Below are positions 1 to 11,899 of a stretch of 64,000 bases of DNA, piece by piece. Every line of letters starts with the position of its first letter. The first letter of the stretch is position 1. A model generated the notes under the pieces. That model made no database searches. It was not told the origin of the DNA and was given only the letters and a program-made list of their open reading frames with translations. The stretch lies in the NCBI RefSeq assembly GCF_030247195.1, contig NC_080671.1, positions 83,016,370 through 83,080,369 of the forward strand. The letters are read 5' to 3'. This DNA comes from Topomyia yanbarensis (lineage: Eukaryota; Arthropoda; Insecta; Diptera; Culicidae). The translations under genes and the position numbers were made by a program.

Positions 1-1128
1 CCGGAGAGTTGATGTTATAATTTTGCTTAGGACTGGGATGAAAGGAATCGATCTGTACGTTATTGAAGATGGAATGCTGGTGGTGCATGGTGATGTTGTG
101 TTTTCCGATGTTGGTTCTTCGACTGGAACAGGTGTAGAAGGCTGGTTATTGAAGTTTTGAGCTGAGTTATGCCTCAGGCTGTTTGGTGGTGAGCTGTGTT
201 GGGACATAGAATCATGGTGCTGAATGGAGAATTTGCTAATGTTTCTGTTGATGAGTCAGTTGATCAGCGAAGATGGATAATCATTTTGCCGCAGACGTTG
301 GAAGATGATGTGTTTTAGTTGATTGATTGGTTTGTTGGTAGATAGCATCACCACTCGTTTAATAAAGTTGGTTGCTACGTTGACTTTGATAGATGTTGGG
401 TGTAGCGAGTGAAATTTTAGAAGTCTGCCTGAGGCAATTGGCTTGGCATACCATTGCGTGGATATAGTTTGATCGTTGCTGCGTATAATTAATGTGTCGA
501 GAAATGGCAAGGTGTTGTTTAATTTCTCTTCTATTGTGAATTGTATGTGCTTATTGTAGTCGTTGAAAGTGTCCAATGTATACTGTACTTGATTTTTAGG
601 CAGTGCCAAAAGTAAATCGTCAACATACTTCCGTAATACTGGAATTTCAAAAGGAAGACGCCTTATCACTGTGTTTAGGAGGTTTTCCATTACCAGATCG
701 GCTAGTATTGGCGACAAAGGGCTACCCATTGCCGTTCCAAATGTTTGCAGATAGAATTTGTCTCGGAACTGAAAGTAGCTGTTGTTTAAGCAAAATTCTA
801 CGATCTCTATAAACATATCTAAATTGATATTGGTTGTTGTTTTGATATCAGGCCAGTTCATAATGATATCGTGGATGACAAGATCTTTCGGTATATTGGT
901 AAACAGAGATACTACGTCAAACGACACTAGTACATAATCTTTAGGGAGCTTTATCGTGTTGATGTATTCGGCGAATTTGAAGCTGTCCACTATGTTGTAT
1001 TTGCTGTGGAAACCCTGTTTTGAAGCGGTTGCGATGAATTTTGACATGTTATAAGTTGGTGCTGTTACGTTAGGGACGACTAGGCGTAGCGGAAGCGCGG
1101 GTTTGTGCACATTCCGCCTGAAATGCAG
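1..1128 (-). pseudogene. Penelope-like element reverse transcriptase fragment
   Basis: Read on the minus strand, the frame encodes the reverse transcriptase of a Penelope-like retroelement. Visible landmarks, in order, are LPLRLVVPNVTAPTYN near the N-terminal side, LVSFDVVSLFTNIP (first catalytic Asp block), GTAMGSPLSPILADL, the YVDD catalytic box, and LPFLDTLI. The match rests on these family motifs. An in-frame TAA at 1129-1131 closes the 5' side, so the N-terminal part of the RT is missing. A single TGA at 256-258 interrupts the frame; the 85 codons below it stay open to base 1 and include YRSIPFIPVLSKII, which resembles the segment after the RT core in this family. The C-terminal GIY-YIG endonuclease would lie outside the window. 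Broken copy; the identity is fairly secure. Confidence 0.85.
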
Positions 1129-1334
1129 TTACTGCTGAGCATGGGACGATCATACGCAAAAGAAATTGGAAAAATCGCCCTCCGAGGCTTCAATGAAGTC
1201 AGCAATTGCTTACATGGTCACTAGAAGCCCAATTAGTACTTTTCAAAATTGTGTGTAACATATTAAATTCTTAAAATAAAGCATACATGCGTATTTGAAG
1301 GGAAATTTGGACATGAAAAATAAATTAAAAAAAT

Positions 1335-1431
1335 ATGTACGTTATATCGAGGAAAAATGTACGTTATATCGAGTGACGCTATATCGAGGGTACGTTATAT
1401 CGAGGGTACGTTGTATCGAAGATTACCTGTA
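1335..1431. mobile_element. Terminal remnant of a pogo/Tigger-like element
   Basis: Four to five copies of a TACGTTATATCGAGG-type motif run in tandem and end in TTACCTG followed by TA at 1430-1431. The right end of the complete element at 52051-53985 has the same layout: repeated ATGTTAAATCGAGG motifs, then ATACCTG, then TA. I read this as one surviving end of a related element. The 9-bp satellite begins immediately after the TA. About 200 bases before it (1132-1334) hold nothing recognisable. Confidence 0.5.
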
Positions 1432-2560
1432 TTGGCAATTTTGGCGATATTGGCAATATTGGCGATATTGGCAATTTGGCAATATTGGCAATATTGCCGA
1501 TATTGCCAATATTGCCAACAATGCCAATATCGCCACTGTTGCCAATATTGCCAATATCGCCAATATTGCCAATGTTGCCAATATTGCCAATATCGCCAAT
1601 ATTGCCAATATCGCCAAAATTGCCAATATCGCCAATATTGCCAATATCTCCAATATTGCCAATATTGCCAATATCGCCAATATTGCCAATGTTGCCAAAA
1701 TTGCCAATATTGCCAATATTGCTAATATTGCCAATTTCGCCAAAATTGCCAATATCGCCAAAATTGCCAATTTTGCCAATGTTGCCGATATTGCCTATAT
1801 TGCCAATATTGTCAATATTGCCAATATTGGCAATGCTGGCAATATTGCCAATGTTGCCAATATTGCCAATATCGCCAATGTCGCCAATATTGCCAATATC
1901 TCCAGTTGCCAATATTGCCAACATCCCCAATATTACCAATATTGCCAATATTACCAATATTGCCAATATTTCCAATATTGCCAATATTTCCAATATTTCC
2001 AATATTTCCAATAATTCCAATGTTTCCAATATTTCCAATATTTCCAATATTTCCAATATTTCCAATATTTCCAATATTTCCAATATTTCCAATATTTCCA
2101 ATATTTCCAATATTTCCAATATTTCCAATATTTCCAATATTTCCAATATTTCCAATATTTCCAATATTTCCAATATTTCCAATATTTCCAATATTTCCAA
2201 TATTTCCAATATTTCCAATATTTCCAATATTTCCAATATTTCCAATATTTCCAATATTTCCAATATTTCCAATATTTCCAATATTTCCAATATTTCCAAT
2301 ATTTCCAATATTTCCAATATTTCCAATATTTCCAATATTTCCAATATTTCCAATATTTCCAATATTTCCAATATTTCCAATATTTCCAATATTTCCAATA
2401 TTGGCAATATTGGCAATATTGGAAATTTTGGCAATATTGGCGATATTGGCAATATTGGCGATATGGGCAATATTGGCAATATTGGCAATATTGGCGATAT
2501 TGGCAATATTGGCAATATTGGCAATATTGGCGATATTGGAAATATTGGAAATATTGGAAA

Positions 2561-2640
2561 CATTGGCAATATTCTCAATTTTTTAAAAATTGCCAATTGC
2601 GGCATTATTGAAAATATTGTCATCATTGTCAATATTGTCA
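2561..2640. repeat. Non-satellite anchor, copy 1
   Basis: A less repetitive ~75-base string containing CTCAATTTTTTAAAAATTG and TTGCGGCATTATTG interrupts the 9-bp array. The same string recurs at about 3580-3656, some 1,020 bases later, and both copies follow an AATATTTCC block and a G-type block. The array therefore contains a ~1-kb higher-order duplication. Confidence 0.85.
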
Positions 2641-3579
2641 ATATTGACAATATTAACGGTATTGGCAAAATTGACAATATTGGCAATGTTGACAATATTG
2701 ACAATTTTGACAACATTGACAATATTGACAATATTGACAATATTGACAATATTGACTATATTGACAATATTGACAATATTGACAATATTGACAATATTGA
2801 CAATATTGACAATATTGACAATATTGACAATATTGACAATATTGACAATATTGACGATATTGACAATATTGACAATATTAACAATATTGACAATATTGGC
2901 AATATTGACAATATTGACAAAATTGACAAAATTGACAATATTGACAATATTGACAATATTGACAATATTGACAATATTGACAATATTGACAATATCGACA
3001 ATATTGACAATGTTGACAATGTTGACAATTTTGCAAAATTGACAATATCGCCAATATTGTCAATATTGACAATATTGACAATATTGACAATATTGACAAT
3101 ATTGACAATATTGACAATATTGACAATATTTCCAATATTTCCAATATTTCCAATATTTCCAATATTTCCAATATTTCCAATATTTCCAATATTTCCAATA
3201 TTTCCAATATTTCCAATATTTCCAATATTTCCAATATTTCCAATATTTCCAATATTTCCAATATTTCCAATATTTCCAATATTTCCAATATTTCCAATAT
3301 TTCCAATATTTCCAATATTTCCAATATTTCCAATATTTCCAATATTTCCAATATTTCCAATATTTCCAATATTTCCAATATTTCCAATATTTCCAATATT
3401 TCCAATATTTCCAATATTTCCAATATTTCCAATATTGGCAATATTGGAAATTTTGGCAATATTGGCGATATTGGCAATATTGGCAATATGGGCAATATTG
3501 GTAATATTGGCAATATTGGCGATATTGGCAATGTTGGCAATATTGGAAATATTGGAAATGTTGGAAATATTGGAAGCAT

Positions 3580-3656
3580 TGGCAATATTCTCAATTTTTT
3601 AAAAATTGCCAATTGCGGCATTATTGAAAATATTGTCATCATTGTCAATATTGTCG
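3580..3656. repeat. Non-satellite anchor, copy 2
   Basis: Second copy of the anchor at 2561-2640, nearly identical, again preceded by AATATTTCC and G-type blocks. After copy 1 the array continues with A-type units. After copy 2 it continues with T-type units, which are the reverse complement of A-type. Confidence 0.85.
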
Positions 3657-3920
3657 ATTTTGTCAATATTGTCAATATTGTCAATATTGTCAATATTGTC
3701 AATATTGTCAATATTGTCAATATTGTCAATATTGTCAATATTGTCAATATTGTCAATATTGTCAATATTGTCAATATTGTCAATATTGACAATATTGACA
3801 ATATTGACAATATTGACAATATTGACAATATTGACAATATTGACAATATTGACAATATTGACAATATTGACAATATTGACAATATTGACAATATTGACAA
3901 TATTGACAATATTGACAATA
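3656..3920. repeat. Orientation switch in the satellite (inverted junction)
   Basis: About 14 T-type units (CAATATTGT) run to 3785 and are followed without a spacer by A-type units (CAATATTGA), their reverse complement. The junction TTGTCAATATTGACAA is a perfect palindrome centred between 3784 and 3785. The two sides could pair as a hairpin of roughly 130 bases per arm. Confidence 0.85.
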
Positions 3921-6499
3921 TTGACAATATTGACAATATTGACAATATTGACAATATTGACAATATTGACAATATTGACAATATTGACAATATTGACAAT
4001 ATTGACAATATTGACAATATTGACAATATTGACAATATTGACAAAATCGACAATATTGACAAAATTGACAATATTGACAATATTACCAATATTGACAATA
4101 TTGACAATATTGACAATATTGACAATATTGACAATGTTGACAATATTGACAATATTGACAATATTGACAAAATTGACAATATCGCCAATATTGTCAATAT
4201 TGACAATATTGACAATATTGACAATATTGACAATATTGACAATATTGACAATATTGACAATATTGACAATATTGACAATATTGACAATATTGACAATATT
4301 GACAATATTGACAATATTGACAATATTTACAATATTTACAATATTGACAATATTTACAATATTGACAATATTGACAATATTGACAATATTGACAATATCG
4401 CCAATATTGATAATATTGACAATATTGACAATATTGACAATATTGACAATGTTGACAATATTGACAATATTGACAATATTGACAATATTGACAATATTGA
4501 CAATATTGACAATATTGACAATATTGACAATATTGACAATATTGACAATATTGACAATATTGACAATATTGACAATATTGACAATATTGACAATATTGAC
4601 AACATGGACAATATTGACAATGTTGACAATATTGACAATATTGATAATATTGACAATATTGACAATATTGACAATATTTACAATATTGACAATATTGACA
4701 ATATTGACAATATGGTCAATATGGACAATATGGACAATATTGACAATATTGACAATGTTGACAATATTGACAATATTGACAATATTGACGATATTGGCAA
4801 TATTGAAAATATTGACAATATCGACAATATTGACAATATTGACAATATTGTCAATACTGACAATATTGACTATATTGACTATATTGACAATATTGACAAT
4901 ATTGACAATATTGACAATATTGACAATATTGACAATATTGACAATATTGACAATATTGACAATATTGACAATATTGACAATATTGACAATATTGACAATA
5001 TTGACAATATTGACAATATTGACAATATTGACAATATTGACAATATTGACAATATTGACAATATTGACAATATTGACAATATTGACAATATTGACAATAT
5101 TGACAATATTGACAATATTGACAATATTGACAATATTGACAATATTGACAATATTGACAATATTGGCAATATGGACAATATTGACAATGTTGACAATATT
5201 GACAATGTTGATAATATTGACAATATTGACAATATTGACAATATTGACAATATTGACAATATTGACAATATTGACAATATTGACAATATTGACAATATTG
5301 ACAATATTGACAATATGGACAATATGGACAATATGGACAATATTGACAATATTGACAATGTTGACAATATTGACAATATTGACAATATTGACAATATTGA
5401 CAATATTGACAATATTGACAATATTGACAATATTGACAATATTGACAATATTGACAATATTGGCAATACTGACAATATTGACTATATTGACTATATTGAC
5501 AATATTGACAATATTGACAATATTGACAATATTGACGATATTGACAATATTGACAATATTGACAATATTGACAATATTGACAATATTGACAATATTGACA
5601 ATATTGACAATATTGACAATATTGACAATATGGACAATATGGACAATATGGACAATATTGACAATATTGACAATATTGACAATATTGACAATATTGACAA
5701 TATTGACAATATTGACAATATTGACAATATTGACAATATTGACAACATTGACAATATTGACAATATTGACAATATTGACAATATTGACAATATTGACAAT
5801 ATTGACAATATTGACAATATTGACAATATTGACAATATTGACAATATTGACAATATTAACAATATTGACAATATTGACAATATGGACGATATGGACAATA
5901 TGGACAATATGGACAATATGGACAATATGGACAATATTGACAATATTGACGATATTGACAATATTGACAATATTGACAATATTGACAATATTGACAATAT
6001 TGACAATATTGACAATATTGACAATATTGACAATATTGACAATATTGACAATATTGACAATATTGACAATATTGACAATATTGACAATATTGACAATATT
6101 GACAATATTGACAATATTGACAATATTGACAATATTGGCAATATTGACAATTATGCCATTTTTGCCATTTTTGCCATTTTTGCCAATTTTGTCAACTTTG
6201 CCAAATTTGGCAATATTGAAAATATTGACAACATTGACAAAAGGGTGAGAGAGGGGCGTGTGGGGAATGGAAAATGATGGTTGATACCGTGACCACATTT
6301 TTACAGGTATATTATGCGATATAGTTATACCTTACATCCTTATTATAAATAATGTTTGCAGTAATTTTTGCGCCATAACCAGCATAAGCTAACTGTCGCA
6401 AAAGAGCTAAACTTTTGCTAGTTTTGGGATTCAAAAATACAGTTGCTTTCGGTGATGCCAATAGTAAATATATGAGAAATCTTTTATCTCACTACTAGG

Positions 6500-7810
6500 T
6501 GAATTACTTGATGATCCGTGTATTAATATACCATCCAACATTTACCTCGGAAAAAGTTTTCAAAGATTTGAGCGAATCCTATACATTTCTCCTGAGGATG
6601 TTATCGGTTGAATCAGTCAAAATAAAAGGGCAAAAACGAAGTATTGCACTTAACCGTTGTGTATCCGACGCGGTACCCGGGTACCTTTTTAGGTTTCAAT
6701 TAATAAAATTCCCATGTTTTATCCATAGCTGGAAATCGAAACTTTGCGACATCTTAGAATTTCACTAAGTCAAGCTTTTAGGTTAATAATATTGTTGATA
6801 TAGTAAGGGAGGGAGTTAGGAGGGGCTCCTGAATTTTTTAACTACGTAACAGGCCGACGTGGGTACCCGGGTACTCACAAAACTGAAATACCAATAACTA
6901 AGGTAATTTCCAACCGATTTTGATGCTTTTGGGTGTTTTGGATTCAGAAACTCATCCGCTTTTGGACGCGGTAAAAATGAATCGGGTTACTTCATTCGGT
7001 TTCCGGGAATCCGGATTTCCGGAAGCAGGTTCCAGTACTGGGATACTATTTGTGAACTTCAATGGAATACTGGCAATATGGGTATCAAAATTCTTGGAAT
7101 TGTATCAGTAAGCTGTATCTCGTGGTTTTGAAACCATTTGGTGATTTGACCCCGGAACGGACATTCCGGAGCAGGTTCCCGTGGGGCCGTGAGTGGCCAT
7201 TCCATTCCAATTCCATTTTTTAAATTGCCATAGGGTCCCGCAACAATAAATAACAGACTTCCGAGACAATTTGAAGAGTTTTGATACTAATATTGCTAGG
7301 ACATTATTAAAATTTACAAACCATACCCTAGTACTGGAACATTACCCCGGAAAATCCGGATTACCAAGAACCAGATCTATTCATCCAGTTCAACTTTACA
7401 GAATCAAAAAGTGGACGAGTTTCTGAATCCAAAACATCTAAAAGTGTCCAAATCGGTTAAAGGAAGCCATAGTTATGAGCATTTCAAATTGTGGGTACCC
7501 TGGTACCCACGTTAGCCTGTTAAAGGTGTTTTTTTTGTTGGGCACATAACTGTTAACAAAAAAACGAACTGTTCAGTGAGTACAAAAAACCATTAACAGA
7601 CAACAGTAACGGAAATATTTTCATTTTATAGGTGTAATAAAATCACTGAATCTGTCGGATTAAGAAGCAATACTTTGTTTTTGCCGTTTTATTTTGACTG
7701 ATTCAGCCGATAACATCCTCAGAATAATTAACAACAGTCGTCAAACAACTTAAAACCTATACATTTCTTTTGTAAGAAATGTTAAACATTAGATGGTTGA
7801 CATTCGATGA
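6500..7810. mobile_element. Fold-back repeat with long inverted arms
   Basis: The left part (about 6590-7160) reappears in reverse complement at about 7190-7730. TAACAGGCCGACGTGGGTAC (6848 on) matches the complement of the block ending at 7525, and TGAGGATGTTATCGG (6592 on) matches the complement of the block ending near 7728. Shared text also includes TTTTGGATTCAGAAACTC on both arms. The arms are diverged by indels and substitutions, so this is an old copy. The right flank (TATACATTTCTTTTGTAAGA near 7765) and a TGACTGATTCAGCCGATAA block resemble sequences near 34060-34250, so the two may belong to one family. No transposase is seen. The 260 bases before it (6241-6499) hold nothing recognised. 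Confidence 0.7.
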
Positions 7811-8392
7811 TGGTGTAACGCAAATAACGTTTGAAAAGGGCCTAATTACACGAATTAACAGTTTTTGTTGGAGTGATATTTCAAATATCTCGAAAATTAT
7901 CGCATTTTGGAAGATTTTTGTTAAATGCGTTTTGATTTAAAATGATATATTCTGTAATAAAATTATAGGTTTGTATGTCAATTAGCATGAAATTTAAAAA
8001 TATGTATAAAGTTATTGTTAGAAAAACTTTTTACCGATTCTCCATCATACAATCACATTCAAAATGTTTCTTTTCTCTTTAAGTTTTTGCTCACAAAATA
8101 CAGAAATTTTTAAAAAATGAGGGTTTCTGTAATTTAAATTTTTAAAATAAATTCTCGATTCTGTGAAAAATGAGTCAACATTTTGTTCAGTGGATATTTT
8201 TTTTCGTGAAGAAGTATTCATCCCCTTCAACTCGTTCTGAGATATTTTCGCTGTATAAAATAGAGTAATCGAACAAAAAAATTTAGAAATTATTGCACAT
8301 AGAAATGTCTACGCCCTTTTAAAAAAATGCTCTCGTATCAAAATATTCATACTTTGCAGTCGGCCGGTTTCTCATGGAATCCTTCTTTTGGT
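7783..8392. mobile_element. Truncated arm of the 55083-56998 fold-back family
   Basis: This stretch parallels about 56320-56996: TCTCGAAAATTATCGCATTT, AATTAGCATGAAATTT, AAGTATTCATCCCC, and the closing CGGTTTCTCATGGAATCC. Only one arm is present, so it is a half-copy. It is diverged from the complete element by many substitutions. The following 430 bases (8393-8821) hold nothing I can name. Confidence 0.65.
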
Positions 8393-8821
8393 AGAGTTCC
8401 TTGAGGGTAACATTGTCCGTCATAACAGAAAGAAAATTAAGCTCGTCGCTATCTCAAAATCAGGAAAACCACCTCACGACCACAACTAATATTGGCCGAA
8501 GATTTGTTCTCGTTGCATGTAGGGTCAGCTCCAAAATGATTTCCAGAAAAACACGGTTAAAGTTTTCAGGACGCTCTGGGTTTATCTAAGAGTCGTTACG
8601 ATGCAATTGAATATATGAACGGTTATATATAGATCATTACTAAGACCCCGGTTGAATAGTGGTCAAAGTGGCAAAGTTTCCCCTAATAAGGCGCATTTAA
8701 AGGTAATGTGAAAAAAATGATTTTTGTTAGGAATTCTACAGTGGTGTAACCCCTTACTGCTTATTTAGATTATAGAGGTTTTAACCTTTGGGTCATTAGC
8801 GTCTTATTTCGGTTTTTGCAA

Positions 8822-9139
8822 AATGTCTTACCCATGTACGGGGCCGGGAATCAAATCCAGGTGTGCTGCGTACAAGCGAAGACTCCATATCAAGAAGACT
8901 GATATCTCTTTCCTTCCCCCATACAAACGAGAAGCGACAGAGGTTACAGCGCCTCTATTGGAAGAAGGGAGGAAGCTTTATGTAAAAATGTATATGTGTG
9001 TGTGCATCACTATGGAAAGTACCACCTTTACCCGCAAGTGGCGTTGCTGTTACTGTCTCCGGATTCTGGACAGAGTTGCCAGTCTTCTTGATATGGAGTC
9101 TTCGGTACAAGGCAATCGATTTACCAACTACGCTATGCC
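8822..9139 (-). mobile_element. tRNA-derived SINE, split by a MITE
   Basis: On the minus strand the head (9139 to 9105) reads GGCATAGCGTAGTTGGTAAA, a Pol III box A in a tRNA-like 5' half. After removing the insertion at 8877-9104 and one GTACAAG copy, it continues at 8876 with GCAGCACACC and TGGATTTGATTCCCGG, a box B-like T-arm. The joined tRNA-like region is about tRNA length. This pattern is typical of tRNA-derived SINEs of mosquitoes. The 3' tail and its own target duplication are not clear. Confidence 0.6.
8877..9104. mobile_element. 228-bp MITE with 25-bp TIRs and a 7-bp target duplication
   Basis: Both ends carry the terminal inverted repeat CGAAGACTCCATATCAAGAA followed by GACTG, identical over about 25 bases. 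The element is flanked by the direct repeat GTACAAG at 8870-8876 and 9105-9111. It interrupts a tRNA-derived SINE, and removing it with one GTACAAG restores a continuous tRNA-like sequence. A 7-bp duplication is unusual for the common superfamilies; Galileo-type P-superfamily elements give 7 bp, but the assignment is open. Confidence 0.8.
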
Positions 9140-11885
9140 CCCTCTCTTTACTACTGATATTGACAAATCAATTCGATCAAAAAACCTTCTTCTTACTTTA
9201 GGTGTTCTTCATTGACAGAATTCAATCGCTCGCGTAACTAACGTCTGCAGTCGTTTATCTGTAATGACGAACGAAATCAAACTCTATATCGAATCCAAGA
9301 TTGACATAAATATTTAATAATGTCATGTACCGGCCGGTTTCTGATGGCTCCGATCACTGACGAAATCGTCGAAGTGAAACGACAACATACCCAAATATTT
9401 GTGGTAACAAATCGAAGGAATTCGACGACAGTATAGTAATTATTTTTTGTGTTCCGTCTTCGTTTGGTGGCTTGTTGACTTGATTTCCATATTGAGTACG
9501 ATCAAGGGGCACAGAGCGAGTTGGAACCCGAATCCGATCAGAGCTTACTGATTGCAAACAGCATCGTTTTGCTGCTGCCCCGGATTCTTGGATTCGTCGT
9601 AATTGGTGCTGCTTCTCGGACAGGATTGCATGACCTGCTGGCAGCTATAAAACCGAGCGTTGAGCGCTGCTTTTTTTTGTTGTTGGTGACGGTGGTGATC
9701 GTGACGAAGGAAGTGTGAGCGAGTTTATTTACACTCGAAACGTGTGAATTAATTGGAGGTTAATTATAATGTTAATCCAGTCGCAAGTCATCGAGCAGCC
9801 GTTGGATCGTACATTATTTCGTTTCAGTTCCACTTACTGCACTGCTTTCAGAACCGCGGATCAGTTCACGCGCTGCCATCATCGTCATTGGAGCTACCAG
9901 TTGGAACTGGATGCAATCCGCCACTCGGCATGGTTTATCGATTTATGGCCACGGGTATCTTCTGTCTAGTTGGAAGGTGTGACGAACGTCATAAATTCGA
10001 TATTAAAACAATTATGCTAATGATGCTGCTTTCTCGGAACGTCGCCATCGGAGCGACAGTTCCGACAACTTTTTCGCGCCGTATTGTTAACCCTTTCGGG
10101 CCACATCGACATCAGGAAGAGAAAGTTAGCGACACTGTTTACACAGATCTACGGTCTAGGATCAAGTCTGTCAGCATGAACGCACGGTCCTATAAGGGTT
10201 GAACCGTGCCATGGCCAGATTCCGGCCTCAACCGATAAAAATAGCTAAAACACTCCAGTTCGGGGTGAGAGCAGTGACGTGTATGGATGAAAAGATCCGC
10301 CATTAATCCAAAATTATTCGAACCGGTCAACCGGCCGCGAAGGATCGATCGAACTTCGGACGAGCGGCATTGACAGGGCCGCAGAGTGGGAGGTTTATGG
10401 AAACGTTCAACCGTAAACCGATTAGTCCGTGTGGAGCTTTATTTTCGATATATTTCAAGCGCTAAGCCGCCAACGAAACTTTGGAGCGCGCGGTTCAATT
10501 CAACTTTTCGGCTTAAGCCTGCACTGATTTTGATTGGTTTGCTGTGCGCTCCGTCCGCTTCCGCGGAGCTTCGGTGGGTTCGCTCTCTGAACTTGCCGTC
10601 GCCTCTGCTGGTTGCTGCTGCTGCTGCCGTTTGGGGTGGTGCTCCGCAGAGGTTTTATGTCAGCTGGATTTCATCCGATCGGCGGGAATCCCTTTTCTCG
10701 GCTTTCGATAGAGATATAAACATAAAATTTTACAAATCACTGCAAATATTTGGTAATTGAGAAGGGGGATTATTTTTTTTACTGTTCCGCTGTCACCCAC
10801 ATGCATTCCAGACTACGGGGAACGTTGTCATCGTTTGACACTTACCGGTCGGATAAGACTTTGATTTGGAGGTGCCGAGAGAGCACGGTAGAAATTAGTC
10901 AATTAGTGTAGCGACAAATTGGGTTGTGTTTCAATTGAGTGACGAGCACGTTAGGTATCATGAAGTATCCAAATCTGTCAAGATGTGAACTGAAGGTAGT
11001 TATTAGTGTAACGCATACCACCCCAGACTCCATAGTTTAGCGTTTCACAGATATTTATTTATTACTCATAATTAAATCAGTATGAGTCACAAAGCGAGAA
11101 ATATTCATGTTGGACTACGAAAATATTCGAAAACGTGTCCAATCCTGTAGACCACCAGACAGGATTAGTTTCCTGTGCTGTGGTCTCTGGCATCGACGAT
11201 TCCAACAACCTGCATGGACTCGCACTGTGATAGTACCGTGCTGCGAGCCGGTCGACTACCTGGCGGATTTCTACCTGCTCGGTGTTGGGGTTGATCCATG
11301 CTCTAATCTCAGTTAAAGTGTGCGGGAAGCGAGATGACTCTGCCTTGATATGACCTTTCAAACAACAGTCGTTCCGGGAAGTGGACAGGGAGTCGACGGA
11401 GTGGATTAAAACATGAAACAAAAATATTTTGTCTGCTGCTATTTATGATGAATTAGTCCGCCACTTAATAGCAGGACGCAACTATATGCATATGCATTTT
11501 GACTAATGAATTTCTAATTTGGGTATGATTTTGAAAACTATATGAATCATCATCAGGCATTGCACATTGAATTAGAAAAAAAAAACAGTTGTATAGACGA
11601 GACGACTATGATGACATTAAAAATTCAGTAAGCGAAATAATATTAACCAATTAAGGGGGGATTATCACATAAAGGTCAAAATTATACTGAATCTTCGCTC
11701 GTGGTACAAAAAAATCTCCATACAAAAGGCTTCAACTTTTTTTATTTTATTTTTTTATTTTGAGGATATGTTAAATTTTATTTTTCGTTAAATTATATTC
11801 GTTCATTTGGGAGATATTAAGGCGCAAAGTCGACGTATTTTTTTCGGTTCCTATTCCGGATTTCAAGATAACGGCTTGATATTGT
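9140..11885. other. Apparently unique region, no recognised gene
   Basis: The stretch has mixed base composition and no TE hallmarks that I can see. The longest frames, 9753-10202 (+, 149 codons, TTG rather than ATG start) and 10386-10760 (+, 124 codons, GTG start, with a hydrophobic PALILIGLLCAPSASA run), show no family motif and may be chance. A CTATAAAACCGAGCG string near 9646 could be a TATA box for an unseen transcript. It may be host upstream sequence or intron. Confidence 0.3.
9646..9680 (+). promoter_or_regulatory. Possible TATA-type core promoter
   Basis: TATAAAA lies in a GC-richer context (GCAGCTATAAAACCGAGCG). About 115 bases downstream is the first ATG in a short 66-codon frame (9769-9969) of no known family. 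The claim rests on the motif alone. Confidence 0.2.
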
Positions 11886-11899
11886 ATGTGTGTGTGTTT

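Larger units (their letters stand above)
1432..6240. repeat. 9-bp satellite based on the palindrome CAATATTG (4.8 kb)
   Basis: The stretch is a nearly unbroken tandem array of 9-bp units, mostly CAATATTG plus one variable base, so each unit is a self-complementary 8-mer with a one-base spacer. The ninth base defines blocks: C-type about 1490-1935, an AATATTTCC variant 1936-2399, G-type 2400-2560, A-type about 2640-3125, AATATTTCC again 3126-3433, G-type 3434-3580, T-type 3656-3785, and A-type 3786-6150. The last ~90 bases decay. Because the unit is a multiple of three and has no stop in most frames, several frames on both strands stay open for up to 930 codons. These are artefacts, not genes: their products are only three-residue repeats such as NID, SIL or TIL. 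Confidence 0.97.

Noticed and set aside
603..812. Plus-strand frame within the Penelope RT
   Set aside because: It lies opposite the RT frame, which has clear motifs; a shadow.
1379..6298. Very long open frames (up to 930 codons, both strands) with NID, SIL, TIL, LEI or FPI repeats
   Set aside because: They are by-products of a 9-bp repeat without stop codons. The same DNA is open in several frames at once and the peptides are only repeat text.
9753..10760. Host gene exons in the 149- and 124-codon frames
   Set aside because: No ATG start, no family motif and no clear splice sites; may be chance frames.
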